A stretch of DNA of 64,000 nucleotides from Flavobacterium collinsii (GCF_902804485.1 NZ_CADCST010000053.1:1-64000); one strand, 5' to 3'; shown: positions 44,951 through 54,243, numbered from the stretch's first letter. Program-made: numbers and translations. Notes: generated by a model from the sequence alone, not told the origin.

Positions 44951-45730
44951 TTATTGTGCTAATCCGATCAACACATCAACAGCAGCAGCTTCCGGAGTTG
45001 CATCGTAATTTTCTTTGATATCGGTTAAATATTTCAAAGCATCTTCTTTTTGACCTAAAGCCAAAGCTGTTTTACCTGCTTTTAACAAGAAACGAGGTGT
45101 AGTGAAATCGTTTTTATTTGATTCAGCCGCTTTTACATAATAGTCTAAAGCTTCTTTTTGTTGGTTCTTTTGAGAATAAGCATCTCCAATCGCACCAATT
45201 GCCAAAGCACCTACAATAGCTTCTTTTGATTTGAACTCTCCTAAATACTTAATTGCATCATCATATTTTCCAATATTTAAAGAAGCAATACCTGCATAAT
45301 AGTTCGCTAAATTTCCAGCATCCGTTCCAGAGTATTCGTCAGCAATTTTAATGAATCCGAATTTACCTTCAGAACCATTTAAAGCCAATTTGTATAAAGA
45401 ATCGCTTGCTACACCGTTAGTCGCTTTTTCAAAATTTTGCTGAGCAACAAACATTTCGCTTGCAGCTTCATCCTGCTTAGGAGCTTCGATAAATTTTTGG
45501 TAAGCCAAATATCCAATAGTAGCGATTGCAATACCAGCAACTAAACCAATAATGATTTTTTGATTTTTAGCTACCCAATCCTCAGTTTTTGAAGCAGTTT
45601 CATCTAATTTAGAGAAAACTCCAGCTGTTGTGCTGTCTTTTTCGTCAATAATTACCTGTGTTTCCTCATTTACTTCTTTAACTTCTTTCTCTTTTGGTGC
45701 TTTATATCCTCTTTTATTGTAAGTTGCCAT
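44951..45730 (-). CDS. Membrane-anchored TPR protein (YfgM-like)
   Basis: A 259-aa protein with a charged N-terminal cytoplasmic part (MATYNKRGYKAPKEKEVKEV), one membrane helix (residues about 60-80, IIIGLVAGIAIATIGYLAYQ) and a periplasmic tail of tetratricopeptide repeats. The layout matches the YfgM/TPR_21 family, which in E. coli is a SecYEG-linked periplasmic helper. That role is an extrapolation. A -7 box lies 23-30 bases upstream. Confidence 0.8.
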   Translation of the reverse strand: MATYNKRGYKAPKEKEVKEVNEETQVIIDEKDSTTAGVFSKLDETASKTEDWVAKNQKIIIGLVAGIAIATIGYLAYQKFIEAPKQDEAASEMFVAQQNFEKATNGVASDSLYKLALNGSEGKFGFIKIADEYSGTDAGNLANYYAGIASLNIGKYDDAIKYLGEFKSKEAIVGALAIGAIGDAYSQKNQQKEALDYYVKAAESNKNDFTTPRFLLKAGKTALALGQKEDALKYLTDIKENYDATPEAAAVDVLIGLAQ

Positions 45731-45752
45731 TTAAAATTAATTTAGTGAACGG

Positions 45753-45760
45753 CAAAAATA
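45753..45760 (-). promoter_or_regulatory. -7 box TATTTTTG for the TPR gene
   Basis: An exact TAnnTTTG on the minus strand, 22 bases before the start at 45730. Confidence 0.4.
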
Positions 45761-45973
45761 AAATTTTTATTGAAACCGACGTAAAAAAAATCAATTTTAT
45801 CACTATTTTAAAAAAAATAATTTCATTAATACCAAGTCCTCCCTCCTCAACCGGAAAATAATTCATCCTCAAACACATCAAAAGCCTTTTATATCGATAA
45901 TTTTCGATAATTTGCACCCTCAAATTTTTGATGATTTTAAATAACACTTTTCTAAGCCAAAACTATATTTTTA

Positions 45974-46050
45974 GCACTGATTTCGCAGATTTACACCGAT
46001 TCAAGGAGTCTCAATATAAAACCCTTTTAATCATTTTAATCTGTGGCAGA
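45974..46050. repeat. AATCTGTGGC-type dispersed repeat upstream of recF
   Basis: CACTGATTTCGCAGATTTAC at the left and TTTTAATCTGTGGCAG at the right match the ends of the element at 49139-49201. The GTG inside AATCTGTGGC opens an in-frame extension of recF, which I consider accidental. The rest of 45761-46111 shows no gene. Confidence 0.65.
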
Positions 46051-46111
46051 AGAAAAAGCTCAAAAGAGTTACTTAGAAAACATCAAATTTTATCTTAGAG
46101 TTTCCAAAAAA

Positions 46112-47191
46112 ATGCATTTAAACAAAATTTCTTTATTCAATTATAAAAATTTCTCCGAAATCAATTTTGATTTTGACCGCAAGATCAATTGTTTTGTCGG
46201 CAAAAACGGAATTGGCAAAACCAATGTGCTCGATGCTATTTACCATCTTGCTTATGGAAAGAGCTATTTCAATCCGCTGGCTGTTCAAAACATCAAACAC
46301 GGAGAAGAGTTTTTTGTGATTGATGCCGAACTAGAGAAAAATGACAGAACCGAACAAATCGTCTGCAGTTTAAAAAAAGGACAGAAAAAAGTTTTAAAAA
46401 GAAACGGCAAAGCCTACGACAAATTTTCCGATCATATTGGCTTCATTCCGCTAGTCATTATTTCTCCGGCTGACCGCGATTTAATTGTAGAAGGAAGTGA
46501 AACACGCCGTAAATTTATGGACAGTGTGATTTCGCAATTAGACGCTACTTACCTGCATCAGCTTATTCAATATCAAAAAGTAATTGTACAGCGCAATGCC
46601 TTATTAAAGTATTTTGCATTGAATCATACTTTCGACAACGACACTTTATCTATATATAACGAACAGTTGAATGTTTTTGGACAATCGATTTTTGAAAAAC
46701 GAAAAGACTTTCTCGAACAATTCATACCTATATTTAACGTACACCATCAGGCCATAACCGGATCGGAAGAAACGGTACAGTTGGTCTACGAGAGTCATTT
46801 GTACGAAAAGGATCTTTTAACGTTATTACGTGAAAACATTAATAAAGATCGGGCATTACATTACACCAGTGTAGGCATCCACAAAGACGACCTGTCGTTT
46901 GAAATTGATTCACATCCCATAAAAAAATTCGGATCACAAGGTCAGCAGAAATCTTTTCTGATTGCTCTGAAATTGGCCCAATTCGAATTTCTAAAAAAAC
47001 AAAGCGGTGTAAAACCACTATTGTTATTTGATGATATTTTTGATAAATTAGACGAAAGCCGTGTTGCCAAAATCATCGAAATGGTAAACAGTGAAACTTT
47101 TGGACAGCTTTTTATCTCCGATACTCATCCGGAACGTACCGAAACTATAGTAAAATCAACACATCAGAGTTATAAAATTTTTAATTTGTGA
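46112..47191 (+). CDS. recF: DNA replication/repair protein RecF
   Basis: A 359-aa SMC-like ATPase that loads RecA at gaps through RecOR. The Walker A is GKNGIGKTN (residues about 31-39), the ABC signature is in [20 protein letters not shown], and the Walker B is [14 protein letters not shown]. The start is ATG 46112 ([14 protein letters not shown]), the family's usual N-terminus. An in-frame GTG at 46043 lies in a dispersed repeat and would add 23 unrelated residues. It is not next to dnaA/dnaN as in many bacteria. Confidence 0.93.
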   Translation: MHLNKISLFNYKNFSEINFDFDRKINCFVGKNGIGKTNVLDAIYHLAYGKSYFNPLAVQNIKHGEEFFVIDAELEKNDRTEQIVCSLKKGQKKVLKRNGKAYDKFSDHIGFIPLVIISPADRDLIVEGSETRRKFMDSVISQLDATYLHQLIQYQKVIVQRNALLKYFALNHTFDNDTLSIYNEQLNVFGQSIFEKRKDFLEQFIPIFNVHHQAITGSEETVQLVYESHLYEKDLLTLLRENINKDRALHYTSVGIHKDDLSFEIDSHPIKKFGSQGQQKSFLIALKLAQFEFLKKQSGVKPLLLFDDIFDKLDESRVAKIIEMVNSETFGQLFISDTHPERTETIVKSTHQSYKIFNL

Positions 47192-47639
47192 TTTTTTCGC
47201 CACAAATTCCACGAATTTGCACCAATCTTCTTTGAATAAAAACCTAACCTTAGATTTTAAGACCAAACGAAACCTGCTGGTATAATTTAAAAAAAATATT
47301 CAACACATAGAAACATAGATCTTAGGCCACAAAAGAGAACAAAAAAAGAAATCTATTTCACTCACATAAGAGGCTATGTGTATTTCAATGAAGTAAAACG
47401 CTTTTTTTAATCATAGAACCTATGTTACTATATGTTAAAATAATTCACAGCCAACAGCTTAAGCAGAATTAAAACTTTGACAACCCCCAAAGCTTTTCTT
47501 AAATTGACCGACCACGTAGTTATCTAAAAATTCGTCCAATTTGTGAAATTCATGGCTAACCTTTTTTTCACTTTCTATTAGGAATTCGAAAGTTGAAAAA
47601 TCATTACTTTAGCAATTCTATAATCTAAAACTCAATGTT
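47192..47639. other. Gene-free stretch with decayed nested repeats
   Basis: No gene is seen. GCCACAAATTCCACGAATTTG near 47202 (shown here in part) is inverted near 47530-47558 as AATTTGTGAAATTCATGGC. Between them, CACATAGAAACATAG near 47305 is partly mirrored by CTATGTTACTATATGTTAA near 47420-47445. These look like old fold-back repeats inserted inside one another. Confidence 0.5.
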
Positions 47640-48338
47640 ATGAAATTTCCTAAAATTCTATTCCTTATAGTTTCAGTTGTATTACTTTCCTGCAACGAAA
47701 AAAAATCCGGTACTATTGAAGAGATAACTCCAAAAGATTTTGCAGAAAAAATTAAAACAACCGAAAACCCTCAAATACTGGACGTTCGAACTCCCGAAGA
47801 ATTTGAATCTAATCATATTGACAATGCTGTAAATGTAAACTGGAATGGTGATGATTTTGCCGCCAAAGTTGCAGCTTACGACAAATCAAAACCTGTTTTT
47901 ATCTATTGTTTAAGTGGAGGAAGAAGTAAAAAAGCAGCCGCAAAATTAAATGAATTGGGCTTTACCAACATTTATGAATTAGAAGGAGGTATCATGAAAT
48001 GGAATGCGGAAGGTTTTTCTAAACCTTCAACAGCTCAGGTTGGAATGACTATGAGTGATTTTGACAACCTTTTAAAAACAGACAAAAAAGTACTGGTTGA
48101 TTTTTATGCCGAATGGTGTGGTCCATGCAAACAAATGGAACCTTATCTTTTGAAAATGCAAAAAGAAATGGCCGACAAAATAGTTATTGTTCGCATTGAC
48201 GTAGACAAAAACAAAACTTTGGCTACTCAAATGAAAATTGAACAGCTTCCTACTATGGTCTTATATGAAAACAAAGCTGTAAAATGGCAAAATATTGGCT
48301 TTATCAAAGAGGAAGACTTAAAAAAACAACTGCAATAA
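47640..48338 (+). CDS. Rhodanese-thioredoxin fusion lipoprotein
   Basis: A 232-aa exported lipoprotein (lipobox VVLLSC, Cys18). Residues 27-122 form a rhodanese domain with Cys90 in FIYCLSGGRS. Residues 130-232 form a thioredoxin domain with the redox pair Cys160/Cys163 in EWCGPCKQM. The rhodanese Cys could carry sulfane sulfur and the thioredoxin part could reduce it, on the periplasmic face. The cellular role is not known. The DUF2461 gene follows by 10 bases. Confidence 0.9.
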   Translation: MKFPKILFLIVSVVLLSCNEKKSGTIEEITPKDFAEKIKTTENPQILDVRTPEEFESNHIDNAVNVNWNGDDFAAKVAAYDKSKPVFIYCLSGGRSKKAAAKLNELGFTNIYELEGGIMKWNAEGFSKPSTAQVGMTMSDFDNLLKTDKKVLVDFYAEWCGPCKQMEPYLLKMQKEMADKIVIVRIDVDKNKTLATQMKIEQLPTMVLYENKAVKWQNIGFIKEEDLKKQLQ

Positions 48339-48348
48339 AACCACAGAT

Positions 48349-49026
48349 ATGCTAACGAAAGAATCATTGCAATTTTTAGAAGACTTAAGAAAAAACAACA
48401 ACCGAGATTGGTTTTTAGATAACAAAAAACGATACGAGATTTTCAAGAAAGATTATCATCAATTGGTCAGTGATTTACTCGACGTAATGAAACCTATGGA
48501 TCCTTCACTGGAACTATTGGAAGTCAAAAACTGTACATTCAGAATCAATCGTGATATTCGGTTTTCCAAAGACAAATCACCTTATAAATCCCATTTAGGA
48601 ATCTGGATGTCTACCGGAATCAAAGGACTGAATCGTGCCGGATATTATGTACATATTGAACAAGGAGCCAGTTTTATTGCCGGAGGTTATTACTCACCTG
48701 AAGCTGAAGATCTAAAGAAAGTCCGCAAAGAAATTGCTTTTTTCTATGAGGATCTCGAAGCCATCCTTAATGACAAAAACTTTAAAAAAGAATTTGGCAG
48801 TCTGGATGTAAACGAAAACAATTCACTTAAAAATCCGCCGAGAGGTTACGAAAAAGACCATCCTGCAATTGAGTTTTTAAAATTGAAAAGTTTTACCGCC
48901 ACCCAAAAATATGACATCAACGAGGTGACTCAAAAAGACTTCGTTTCGAAAATGAGCAAAAAACTCATCGCTTTAAAACCCTTAAATGAATTCATCAACC
49001 GTGCTTTAGAAACTGAGGAATTCTAG
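48349..49026 (+). CDS. DUF2461 family protein
   Basis: A 225-aa protein, no signal peptide or membrane helix. LEDLRKNNNRDWFLDNKKRYE at the start (residues 10-30), INRDIRFSKDKSPYKSHLG and GGYYSPEAEDLKKVRKEIA are characteristic of DUF2461 (TIGR02453). The function is unknown. It lies 10 bases after the rhodanese-thioredoxin gene and is probably co-transcribed. Confidence 0.88.
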   Translation: MLTKESLQFLEDLRKNNNRDWFLDNKKRYEIFKKDYHQLVSDLLDVMKPMDPSLELLEVKNCTFRINRDIRFSKDKSPYKSHLGIWMSTGIKGLNRAGYYVHIEQGASFIAGGYYSPEAEDLKKVRKEIAFFYEDLEAILNDKNFKKEFGSLDVNENNSLKNPPRGYEKDHPAIEFLKLKSFTATQKYDINEVTQKDFVSKMSKKLIALKPLNEFINRALETEEF

Positions 49027-49038
49027 AAAAGATACATT

Positions 49039-49083
49039 GCTACGAATTCACAAATTATTTAAATTAATTCGTGAATTCGTGGC
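49039..49083. repeat. Hairpin GCTACGAATTCAC / GTGAATTCGTGGC
   Basis: A 13-bp inverted repeat with one mismatch (49039-49051 with 49071-49083) and an AT-rich loop that can itself pair. Possibly the terminator of the DUF2461 gene. It shares its words with 47202-47558. Confidence 0.75.
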
Positions 49084-49138
49084 GAAAAAAACTTCAAAAA
49101 AAGACATACTGCTACCCAAAAACAAGAGATAAAGTTTG

Positions 49139-49201
49139 GCGACAGATTTCACAGATTGATATATCAAAAAATCCCTTAAAAATCTTTTAATCTGTGGCAA
49201 A
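49139..49201. repeat. AATCTGTGGC-type dispersed repeat upstream of a glycosyltransferase gene
   Basis: GCGACAGATT at the left and AATCTGTGGC at the right form inverted ends. The same element lies upstream of recF at 45974-46050. Confidence 0.7.
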
Positions 49202-49218
49202 AAAATTAAGTTTGCCGA

Positions 49219-50301
49219 ATGAAAAAAAGGAAGATACTTTTTCTTGGAGAATCTTATCGTGCTGACGCCATTACGTGGATGAACGGTTTGAAAGAATTTG
49301 GCGATTTTGAAATTTGCACCTGGGAACTTCAAACGCCTAACAACTCAAAGTTCAACCGATTCAAACGTATTGTAGAGTATCTTTTCTCTCCCTTCTCTAT
49401 TCGAAAAAAAATCCGAAAGGAAAAACCCGATATGGTAATTGCCGAAAGAACGACCAGTTATGGTTTTCTGGCAGCAATTTCCGGAATGCATCCTATCGCA
49501 ATTGCACAACAAGGCCGAACCGATTTGTGGCCGGAAGGTTCACTCCTGCTTCCTTTAAAAAAAATCATTCAGAAACACGCTTTCAAAAAAGCCAATTTAA
49601 TACACGCCTGGGGGCCTGTGATGACCGTTTCGATGAAAGCGATTGGTGTAGAAATGAGTAAAGTTTTAGTACTTCCAAAAGGAATTGACTTATCACTTTT
49701 CTCTCCTTCAATCAACAACTCTAATAAAATCGAAGCTATAGTCACACGTTCTTTACAACCCGAATACCGTCATGATTCTATTCTAAAAGCTTTTGGTATT
49801 TTACACCAAAAAGGAATCGACTTTTCATTGACCATTGTTGGCGACGGAACCCGACTGCAATCTTTGAAAGATCTGGCCGCAGCACTTCAAATTGAAAGCA
49901 AAGTAATTTTCACCGGAAGAATTCCGAATACTGAACTTCCTAAATTATTGCAGCAATCTAACATTTATATCAGCATGCCCATTACCGAAGGCGTATCGGC
50001 ATCCTTATTTGAAGCGATGGCCTGTAATTGTTACCCTGTAGTTTCCGACATTCCCGGAAATCAAAGTTGGATCAGGCATCGCGAAAACGGACAATTGATT
50101 GAAATCGACAATATCGAAATGCTTGCCGAAGAATTGATCTGGTCTTTTGAAAATTCGGAATCCCGCCATCAGGCCATTATTCGAAACAGAAAGTTTGTGG
50201 AAGAGAATGCCAATTATAATATTAACATGAAGATTATTTCTGATAGGTATCATGAGTTGCTGGATTTTCGTAAAAATCAACCGCAAACTTCACAAAACTA
50301 A
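49219..50301 (+). CDS. GT4-type glycosyltransferase
   Basis: A 360-aa cytoplasmic GT-B glycosyltransferase. The N-terminal Rossmann half begins KILFLGESYRADAITWMNGL. The C-terminal half has the GT4 core: LTIVGDGTRLQSLKDLA, VIFTGRIPNTELPKLL and EGVSASLFEAMACNCYPVVS, with the E-x7-E pair near residue 255. The donor and acceptor are unknown; cell-surface sugar transfer is likely. It is not in an obvious polysaccharide cluster. A TAAGTTTG box at 49207-49214 lies so close to the ATG that it would give an almost leaderless mRNA, which may be chance. Confidence 0.85.
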   Translation: MKKRKILFLGESYRADAITWMNGLKEFGDFEICTWELQTPNNSKFNRFKRIVEYLFSPFSIRKKIRKEKPDMVIAERTTSYGFLAAISGMHPIAIAQQGRTDLWPEGSLLLPLKKIIQKHAFKKANLIHAWGPVMTVSMKAIGVEMSKVLVLPKGIDLSLFSPSINNSNKIEAIVTRSLQPEYRHDSILKAFGILHQKGIDFSLTIVGDGTRLQSLKDLAAALQIESKVIFTGRIPNTELPKLLQQSNIYISMPITEGVSASLFEAMACNCYPVVSDIPGNQSWIRHRENGQLIEIDNIEMLAEELIWSFENSESRHQAIIRNRKFVEENANYNINMKIISDRYHELLDFRKNQPQTSQN

Positions 50302-50383
50302 GATCAACATAAAGCTTTGTCAACTTTCCATTTTATAAAACCGCATTTATAAAAAAGCTTGTGAATTTTATAACACAAAAAAA

Positions 50384-51094
50384 TCACCTTGGATAAGCCA
50401 AAGAAACTTTCTTTTGAAAATCATCATAAATCACAAAGTGAAAATTGCTGTTTTCCTGCACAAGAATAACATCACCATACTTTTCTTTTTTTGAAAAGAC
50501 AACTTTGCAATTAGAAAAATCAATCCGTTTTTCTGAATCAATACAATCTTTTACAATTTCTTCCCGGTTGTTCCCTTTGGTATTATTCCAAACAAAATCA
50601 TACAATCGCCAATTAAAAGAATCCATCAGTTTATTGTACAAAATTTTATTTTTATCATCTTCCAAAACTCCATTACTTTCAATTAATCGAACTGATTTTG
50701 AATCTTTATAAATATAAAAAATCCCTAAATCCCGACTCAAATCTGATTCTAAATTATGAACTTTATTATAATTCCTTGAGGAAGTTTGTTGCAGAATAAA
50801 GCGAATATGAGTATCGTCAATTAATATAAAATTACCAAAAGTATTCAGGAAAGTATCATTCCCGCATGAAGGCAAATTTCTACTTATGAATGTTCCATCC
50901 AGATTCAATGTCAATAAATGTCCCGAACGATTACTCTCCTCTTGTTTAACCATAGAATATTCTTTAATATCAGAAATTCCAATAATATTATCAATTCTCC
51001 AATCTCCAAACATATTAATTTGGGCATTAGAAACGATTGAGAAAAATAGAATCAAAAGAACTGCAACTTTATTCTTAGAAATTGATTTAAACAT
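50384..51094 (-). CDS. Exported protein of unknown function
   Basis: A 236-aa protein with a clear signal peptide from ATG 51094 (MFKSISKNKVAVLLILFFSI, cleaved near SNAQ). An upstream in-frame start at 51148 would place a second hydrophobic stretch before it and is less likely. The mature part begins INMFGDWRIDNIIG and has alternating strands such as LLTLNLDGTFIS and GNFILIDDTHIRFIL, a pattern seen in lipocalin-like proteins. I do not recognise the family. Confidence 0.7.
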   Translation of the reverse strand: MFKSISKNKVAVLLILFFSIVSNAQINMFGDWRIDNIIGISDIKEYSMVKQEESNRSGHLLTLNLDGTFISRNLPSCGNDTFLNTFGNFILIDDTHIRFILQQTSSRNYNKVHNLESDLSRDLGIFYIYKDSKSVRLIESNGVLEDDKNKILYNKLMDSFNWRLYDFVWNNTKGNNREEIVKDCIDSEKRIDFSNCKVVFSKKEKYGDVILVQENSNFHFVIYDDFQKKVSLAYPR

Positions 51095-51216
51095 CACGAT
51101 ATCCTTATAATTTATATCCAAACTTACAAAAAGAAAATATAAAAACACCTTGTAACTTTTCTCCTACCTCAGCGACTTACATTTCATCACATTGTTTAAT
51201 TTAATCTAATAGAGAA

Positions 51217-52320
51217 ATGAGTAACAGAAGAATCTGGCTAAAACAAATAGGTTTAGGCACAATAGGATTAGGCTTTGGCCAGTTTGAAACCTTTGCCAAT
51301 GGCACTAATGAATACATTTTACCCGACTTAGCAGACCATTCTCCCATCTTACTCCGCTCCAATGAAAACCCTTACGGTCCGTCTCCAAAAGCGCGATTGG
51401 CAATGGCAAAAAGTGTCAACATCAGCAATCGATATGGCTGGAATCTTTCACCGGAACTAATCACTCTCCTGGCAAAAAAGAATACGGTTTCAGACAACAA
51501 TATCCTTTTGGGTGCTGGCTCCACTGAAATTTTAGATTTAATTCTTCAATATACTGCTCTAAAAAAAGGCAACTTTATATTGGCCGAAACCACATTCGAT
51601 TACTGGACAGCTCCTGCTGAAAAACTAGGAATAAAAAAAATCACTGTTCCGCTAACCAAAGACAAAAAGCATGATTTACCGGCCATGTTAAATGCCATTG
51701 ATGCCGACACCAAAATGGTTTACATCTGCAACCCAAACAATCCGACAGGAACACTGTGCCAAAGAGAAGAACTGATTGCTTTTATAAGAGAAGCCACCCA
51801 AAGAACAATCGTTTTTGTCGATGAAGCTTATATCGATTTTACAGACGAGCCATCGTTAAGTGATTTGGTTGTTTCCAATAAAAACCTGATTATTACCAAA
51901 ACTTTCTCCAAAATGTACGGCCTCGCAGGTGCCCGCATTGGCTACGCTGTCGCACATTCTACGGTCATTGATGAACTTAGTATTTTAAAATCATCTCCCA
52001 ATTTATCGGTAAGTGTCGTTTCAATAGCTGCCGCAATTGCTTCTTTAAATGATGAAGATTTCATTCGTCAGGTACGCACCTCCAATCAGGAAGCCAAAAA
52101 ATATACCATAGCACAACTTACACAACTCAATTTAACCTGTATTCCTTCTTATTCCAATTTTATTTATTTTTCTTTAGAAAATTACAAAAAAGACTATTTC
52201 AAACAATTGCAGGACCACAATATAGTGGGAACCAAAATTTACGAAGAAAATGGCAAGTGGACCAGAATTACAATAGGCACAATGAAAGAAATGCAGCGGT
52301 TTATTGAAGCTCTAAAATAA
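51217..52320 (+). CDS. Histidinol-phosphate-type aminotransferase with Tat-like signal
   Basis: A 367-aa PLP enzyme of fold type I. The N-terminus MSNRRIWLKQIGLGTIGLGF matches a twin-arginine signal (RR-x-W-L-K followed by a weakly hydrophobic run). The enzyme body has NENPYGPSPKARLAM, the ICNPNNPTGTL loop, FVDEAYIDFTD and the PLP Lys in ITKTFSKMYGLAGARIGY. HisC is the closest family I recognise, but HisC is cytoplasmic, so a periplasmic amino-acid transaminase is possible. Whether Tat exports it is an inference; no tat genes are in the window. Confidence 0.8.
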   Translation: MSNRRIWLKQIGLGTIGLGFGQFETFANGTNEYILPDLADHSPILLRSNENPYGPSPKARLAMAKSVNISNRYGWNLSPELITLLAKKNTVSDNNILLGAGSTEILDLILQYTALKKGNFILAETTFDYWTAPAEKLGIKKITVPLTKDKKHDLPAMLNAIDADTKMVYICNPNNPTGTLCQREELIAFIREATQRTIVFVDEAYIDFTDEPSLSDLVVSNKNLIITKTFSKMYGLAGARIGYAVAHSTVIDELSILKSSPNLSVSVVSIAAAIASLNDEDFIRQVRTSNQEAKKYTIAQLTQLNLTCIPSYSNFIYFSLENYKKDYFKQLQDHNIVGTKIYEENGKWTRITIGTMKEMQRFIEALK

Positions 52321-52409
52321 GACGCCTCAAAAAACATTTCCAACGAAGCTTTGTTGTCTTTTATTGGTTGTTATTTTTTAGAAAGCCAATTCAAATAAAT
52401 TATAATCCT

Positions 52410-52417
52410 TACTTTTG
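52410..52417 (+). promoter_or_regulatory. -7 box TACTTTTG for murB
   Basis: An exact TAnnTTTG, about 37 bases before the murB start. No good -33 box. Confidence 0.4.
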
Positions 52418-52454
52418 GAGTCAGAATTAATTCTTCAAAAAAAGCCTTTTATTT

Positions 52455-53468
52455 ATGGAAATCCAATCCAATTTTTCTTTAAAAAACTACAATACTTTTG
52501 GCATTGAAGCCAAAGCCAGACAATTTGTTGCCGTACACACTGTAGCCGAATTGAAAACCATTTTAGAAGAAAATAAAAACGAGCAAAAATTCATTTTAGG
52601 CGGAGGAAGCAATATGCTTTTAACGCAGGATATCGATGCTCTTGTTATTCATATTGATTTAAAAGGTAAAAAAATCATCAAAGAAGACGATGATTTTGTC
52701 TGGGTTGAAAGTCAGGCCGGCGAAACCTGGCACGATTTTGTACTTTGGACTATCGACAATAATTTTGGAGGTTTGGAAAACATGTCACTCATTCCCGGAA
52801 ATGTAGGCACTACGCCGGTTCAGAATATCGGTGCTTACGGAACAGAAATCAAAGATACTTTTGTTTCGTGCGAAGCGATGAATATTACCTCTCAGGAAAT
52901 GAAAACGTTCACCAATGCCGAATGTAAGTTTGGATACAGAGAAAGTATCTTCAAAAACGAAGTAAAAGATCAGTACATCATTACCGCTGTAATTTACAAA
53001 CTAACAAAACGCAATCATAAAATCAACATTTCTTACGGAGATATTACGGCAGAACTAGCCAAAAACAACATTACTTTTCCAACCTTAAAAGACGTAAGCA
53101 ATGCTGTAATTGCTATAAGACAGAGCAAATTACCGGATCCAAAAGAATTAGGAAATAGTGGAAGCTTCTTTAAAAATCCGATTGTACTAAAATCCGATTT
53201 CGAAAAAATACATCAGAAATTCCCTGAAATGAAATATTACGAAGTTTCAGAAACCGAAGTAAAAGTTCCGGCTGGCTGGTTAATCGAACAAGCTGGTTTC
53301 AAAGGAAAACGTTTTGGCGACGCTGGAGTTCATAAAAACCAAGCCTTAGTTTTAGTAAATTACGGAAATGCAACCGGACAGGAAATTTTGGCCGTTTCCA
53401 AAGAGGTTCAGAAAACTGTTTTTGATACTTTTGGAATTCAGATCGAAGCGGAAGTCAATGTAATCTAG
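52455..53468 (+). CDS. murB: UDP-N-acetylenolpyruvoylglucosamine reductase
   Basis: A 337-aa cytoplasmic FAD enzyme that reduces UDP-GlcNAc-enolpyruvate to UDP-MurNAc in peptidoglycan synthesis. Visible are FSLKNYNTFGIEAKAR, FAD-binding FILGGGSNMLLT, IPGNVGTTPVQNIGAYG, YRESIFK, and the catalytic Ser in LGNSGSFFKNP. Its length and the presence of the extra loop fit the E. coli-like type I enzyme. It lies 77 bases before the next gene, with a CCTTTG minisatellite between. Confidence 0.96.
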   Translation: MEIQSNFSLKNYNTFGIEAKARQFVAVHTVAELKTILEENKNEQKFILGGGSNMLLTQDIDALVIHIDLKGKKIIKEDDDFVWVESQAGETWHDFVLWTIDNNFGGLENMSLIPGNVGTTPVQNIGAYGTEIKDTFVSCEAMNITSQEMKTFTNAECKFGYRESIFKNEVKDQYIITAVIYKLTKRNHKINISYGDITAELAKNNITFPTLKDVSNAVIAIRQSKLPDPKELGNSGSFFKNPIVLKSDFEKIHQKFPEMKYYEVSETEVKVPAGWLIEQAGFKGKRFGDAGVHKNQALVLVNYGNATGQEILAVSKEVQKTVFDTFGIQIEAEVNVI

Positions 53469-53535
53469 AAATTAGATCTTTAGATTGTTGTATTTGAACC
53501 TTTGTCCCTTTGACCCTCTGAACCTTTGACCCTAA
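53463..53535. repeat. AGATTTAGA and CCTTTG/CCCTTTGAC minisatellite
   Basis: After murB, short AGAT words are followed by five or six copies of a degenerate 8-9-base unit (ACCTTTGTC, CCTTTGACC, CTCTGAACC). The same kind of unit lies at 1335-1372. Confidence 0.7.
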
Positions 53536-53545
53536 AAAAGAAAAA

Positions 53546-54160
53546 ATGTACACACCAGACTTATACAAAAACGAAGATCCGGAATCGATCCGAACTTTTT
53601 TGAAAGAAAATAGTTTTGGCATCCTGATCAATCAGACACACGGAAAATTATGTGCGACACATATTCCGATTGAGCTGGAAGTCAATTCGGATGGGAAAGA
53701 GATTTTACAGGGTCATCTTTCCAAACTCAATCCGCAAGCCGAAGGTTTCGCCGAAAACGATCAGGTTCTGGCTGTATTTACAGGTCCGCACAGTTACATT
53801 TCATCGTCCTGGTACGATCACGAAAATGTTCCAACCTGGAATTATATCGCTGTACATGTTTACGGACGAATCAAAATTGTCGACGAAGCTACATCAATCG
53901 AGCAGCTTAAAAAATTAGTCGACAAATACGAAGTCAATTCCGAAAATCCGGTTCGCGTTGAGAATTTATCAGCACGAACAATGCGTGAAGCCAGAGGTAT
54001 TTTTGGCTTCGAAATTGAAATCGACGAAATTCAGGCAACCAAAAAACTCTCTCAAAACAGGGACGATCACAATTATAAAAACATAATTTCGGAATTAGAA
54101 AAAACCGAAAACCCTCAGGCTATTGCTGTTGCGAAGGAAATGTCAAAATGCCGAAAGTAA
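53546..54160 (+). CDS. PaiB-type FMN-binding protein
   Basis: A 204-aa protein of the FMN-binding negative transcriptional regulator (PaiB) family: MYTPDLYKNEDPESIRTFLK, GILINQTHGKLCATHIPIEL, FTGPHSYISSSWYDHENVPTWNY and FGFEIEIDEIQATKKLSQN. The family has a split-barrel flavin-binding fold. In Bacillus PaiB is linked to control of sporulation and protease genes, but most members are better viewed as flavoproteins of unknown role. It has no HTH that I can see. Confidence 0.88.
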   Translation: MYTPDLYKNEDPESIRTFLKENSFGILINQTHGKLCATHIPIELEVNSDGKEILQGHLSKLNPQAEGFAENDQVLAVFTGPHSYISSSWYDHENVPTWNYIAVHVYGRIKIVDEATSIEQLKKLVDKYEVNSENPVRVENLSARTMREARGIFGFEIEIDEIQATKKLSQNRDDHNYKNIISELEKTENPQAIAVAKEMSKCRK

Positions 54161-54174
54161 ATTCATTTTAACCA

Positions 54175-54204
54175 TTGAAAATTACGATTTCATGAGTACA
54201 TTTG
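54175..54204 (+). promoter_or_regulatory. Canonical Bacteroidota promoter of the GT2-sigma operon
   Basis: TTG (54175-54177), 19 bases, TACATTTG (54197-54204). The start is expected near 54210, giving a leader of about 34 bases before ATG 54244. Confidence 0.8.
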
Positions 54205-54243
54205 CACTCGCAAGATTCAGAAATTAAAAGACATTAAAATCAG

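Noticed and set aside
46043..46111. GTG extension of recF
   Set aside because: The codons lie in a dispersed intergenic repeat and precede the conserved family N-terminus.
49207..49214. TAAGTTTG as promoter of the glycosyltransferase gene
   Set aside because: It ends only 4 bases before the ATG, so it would give an almost leaderless mRNA; probably chance in AT-rich DNA.
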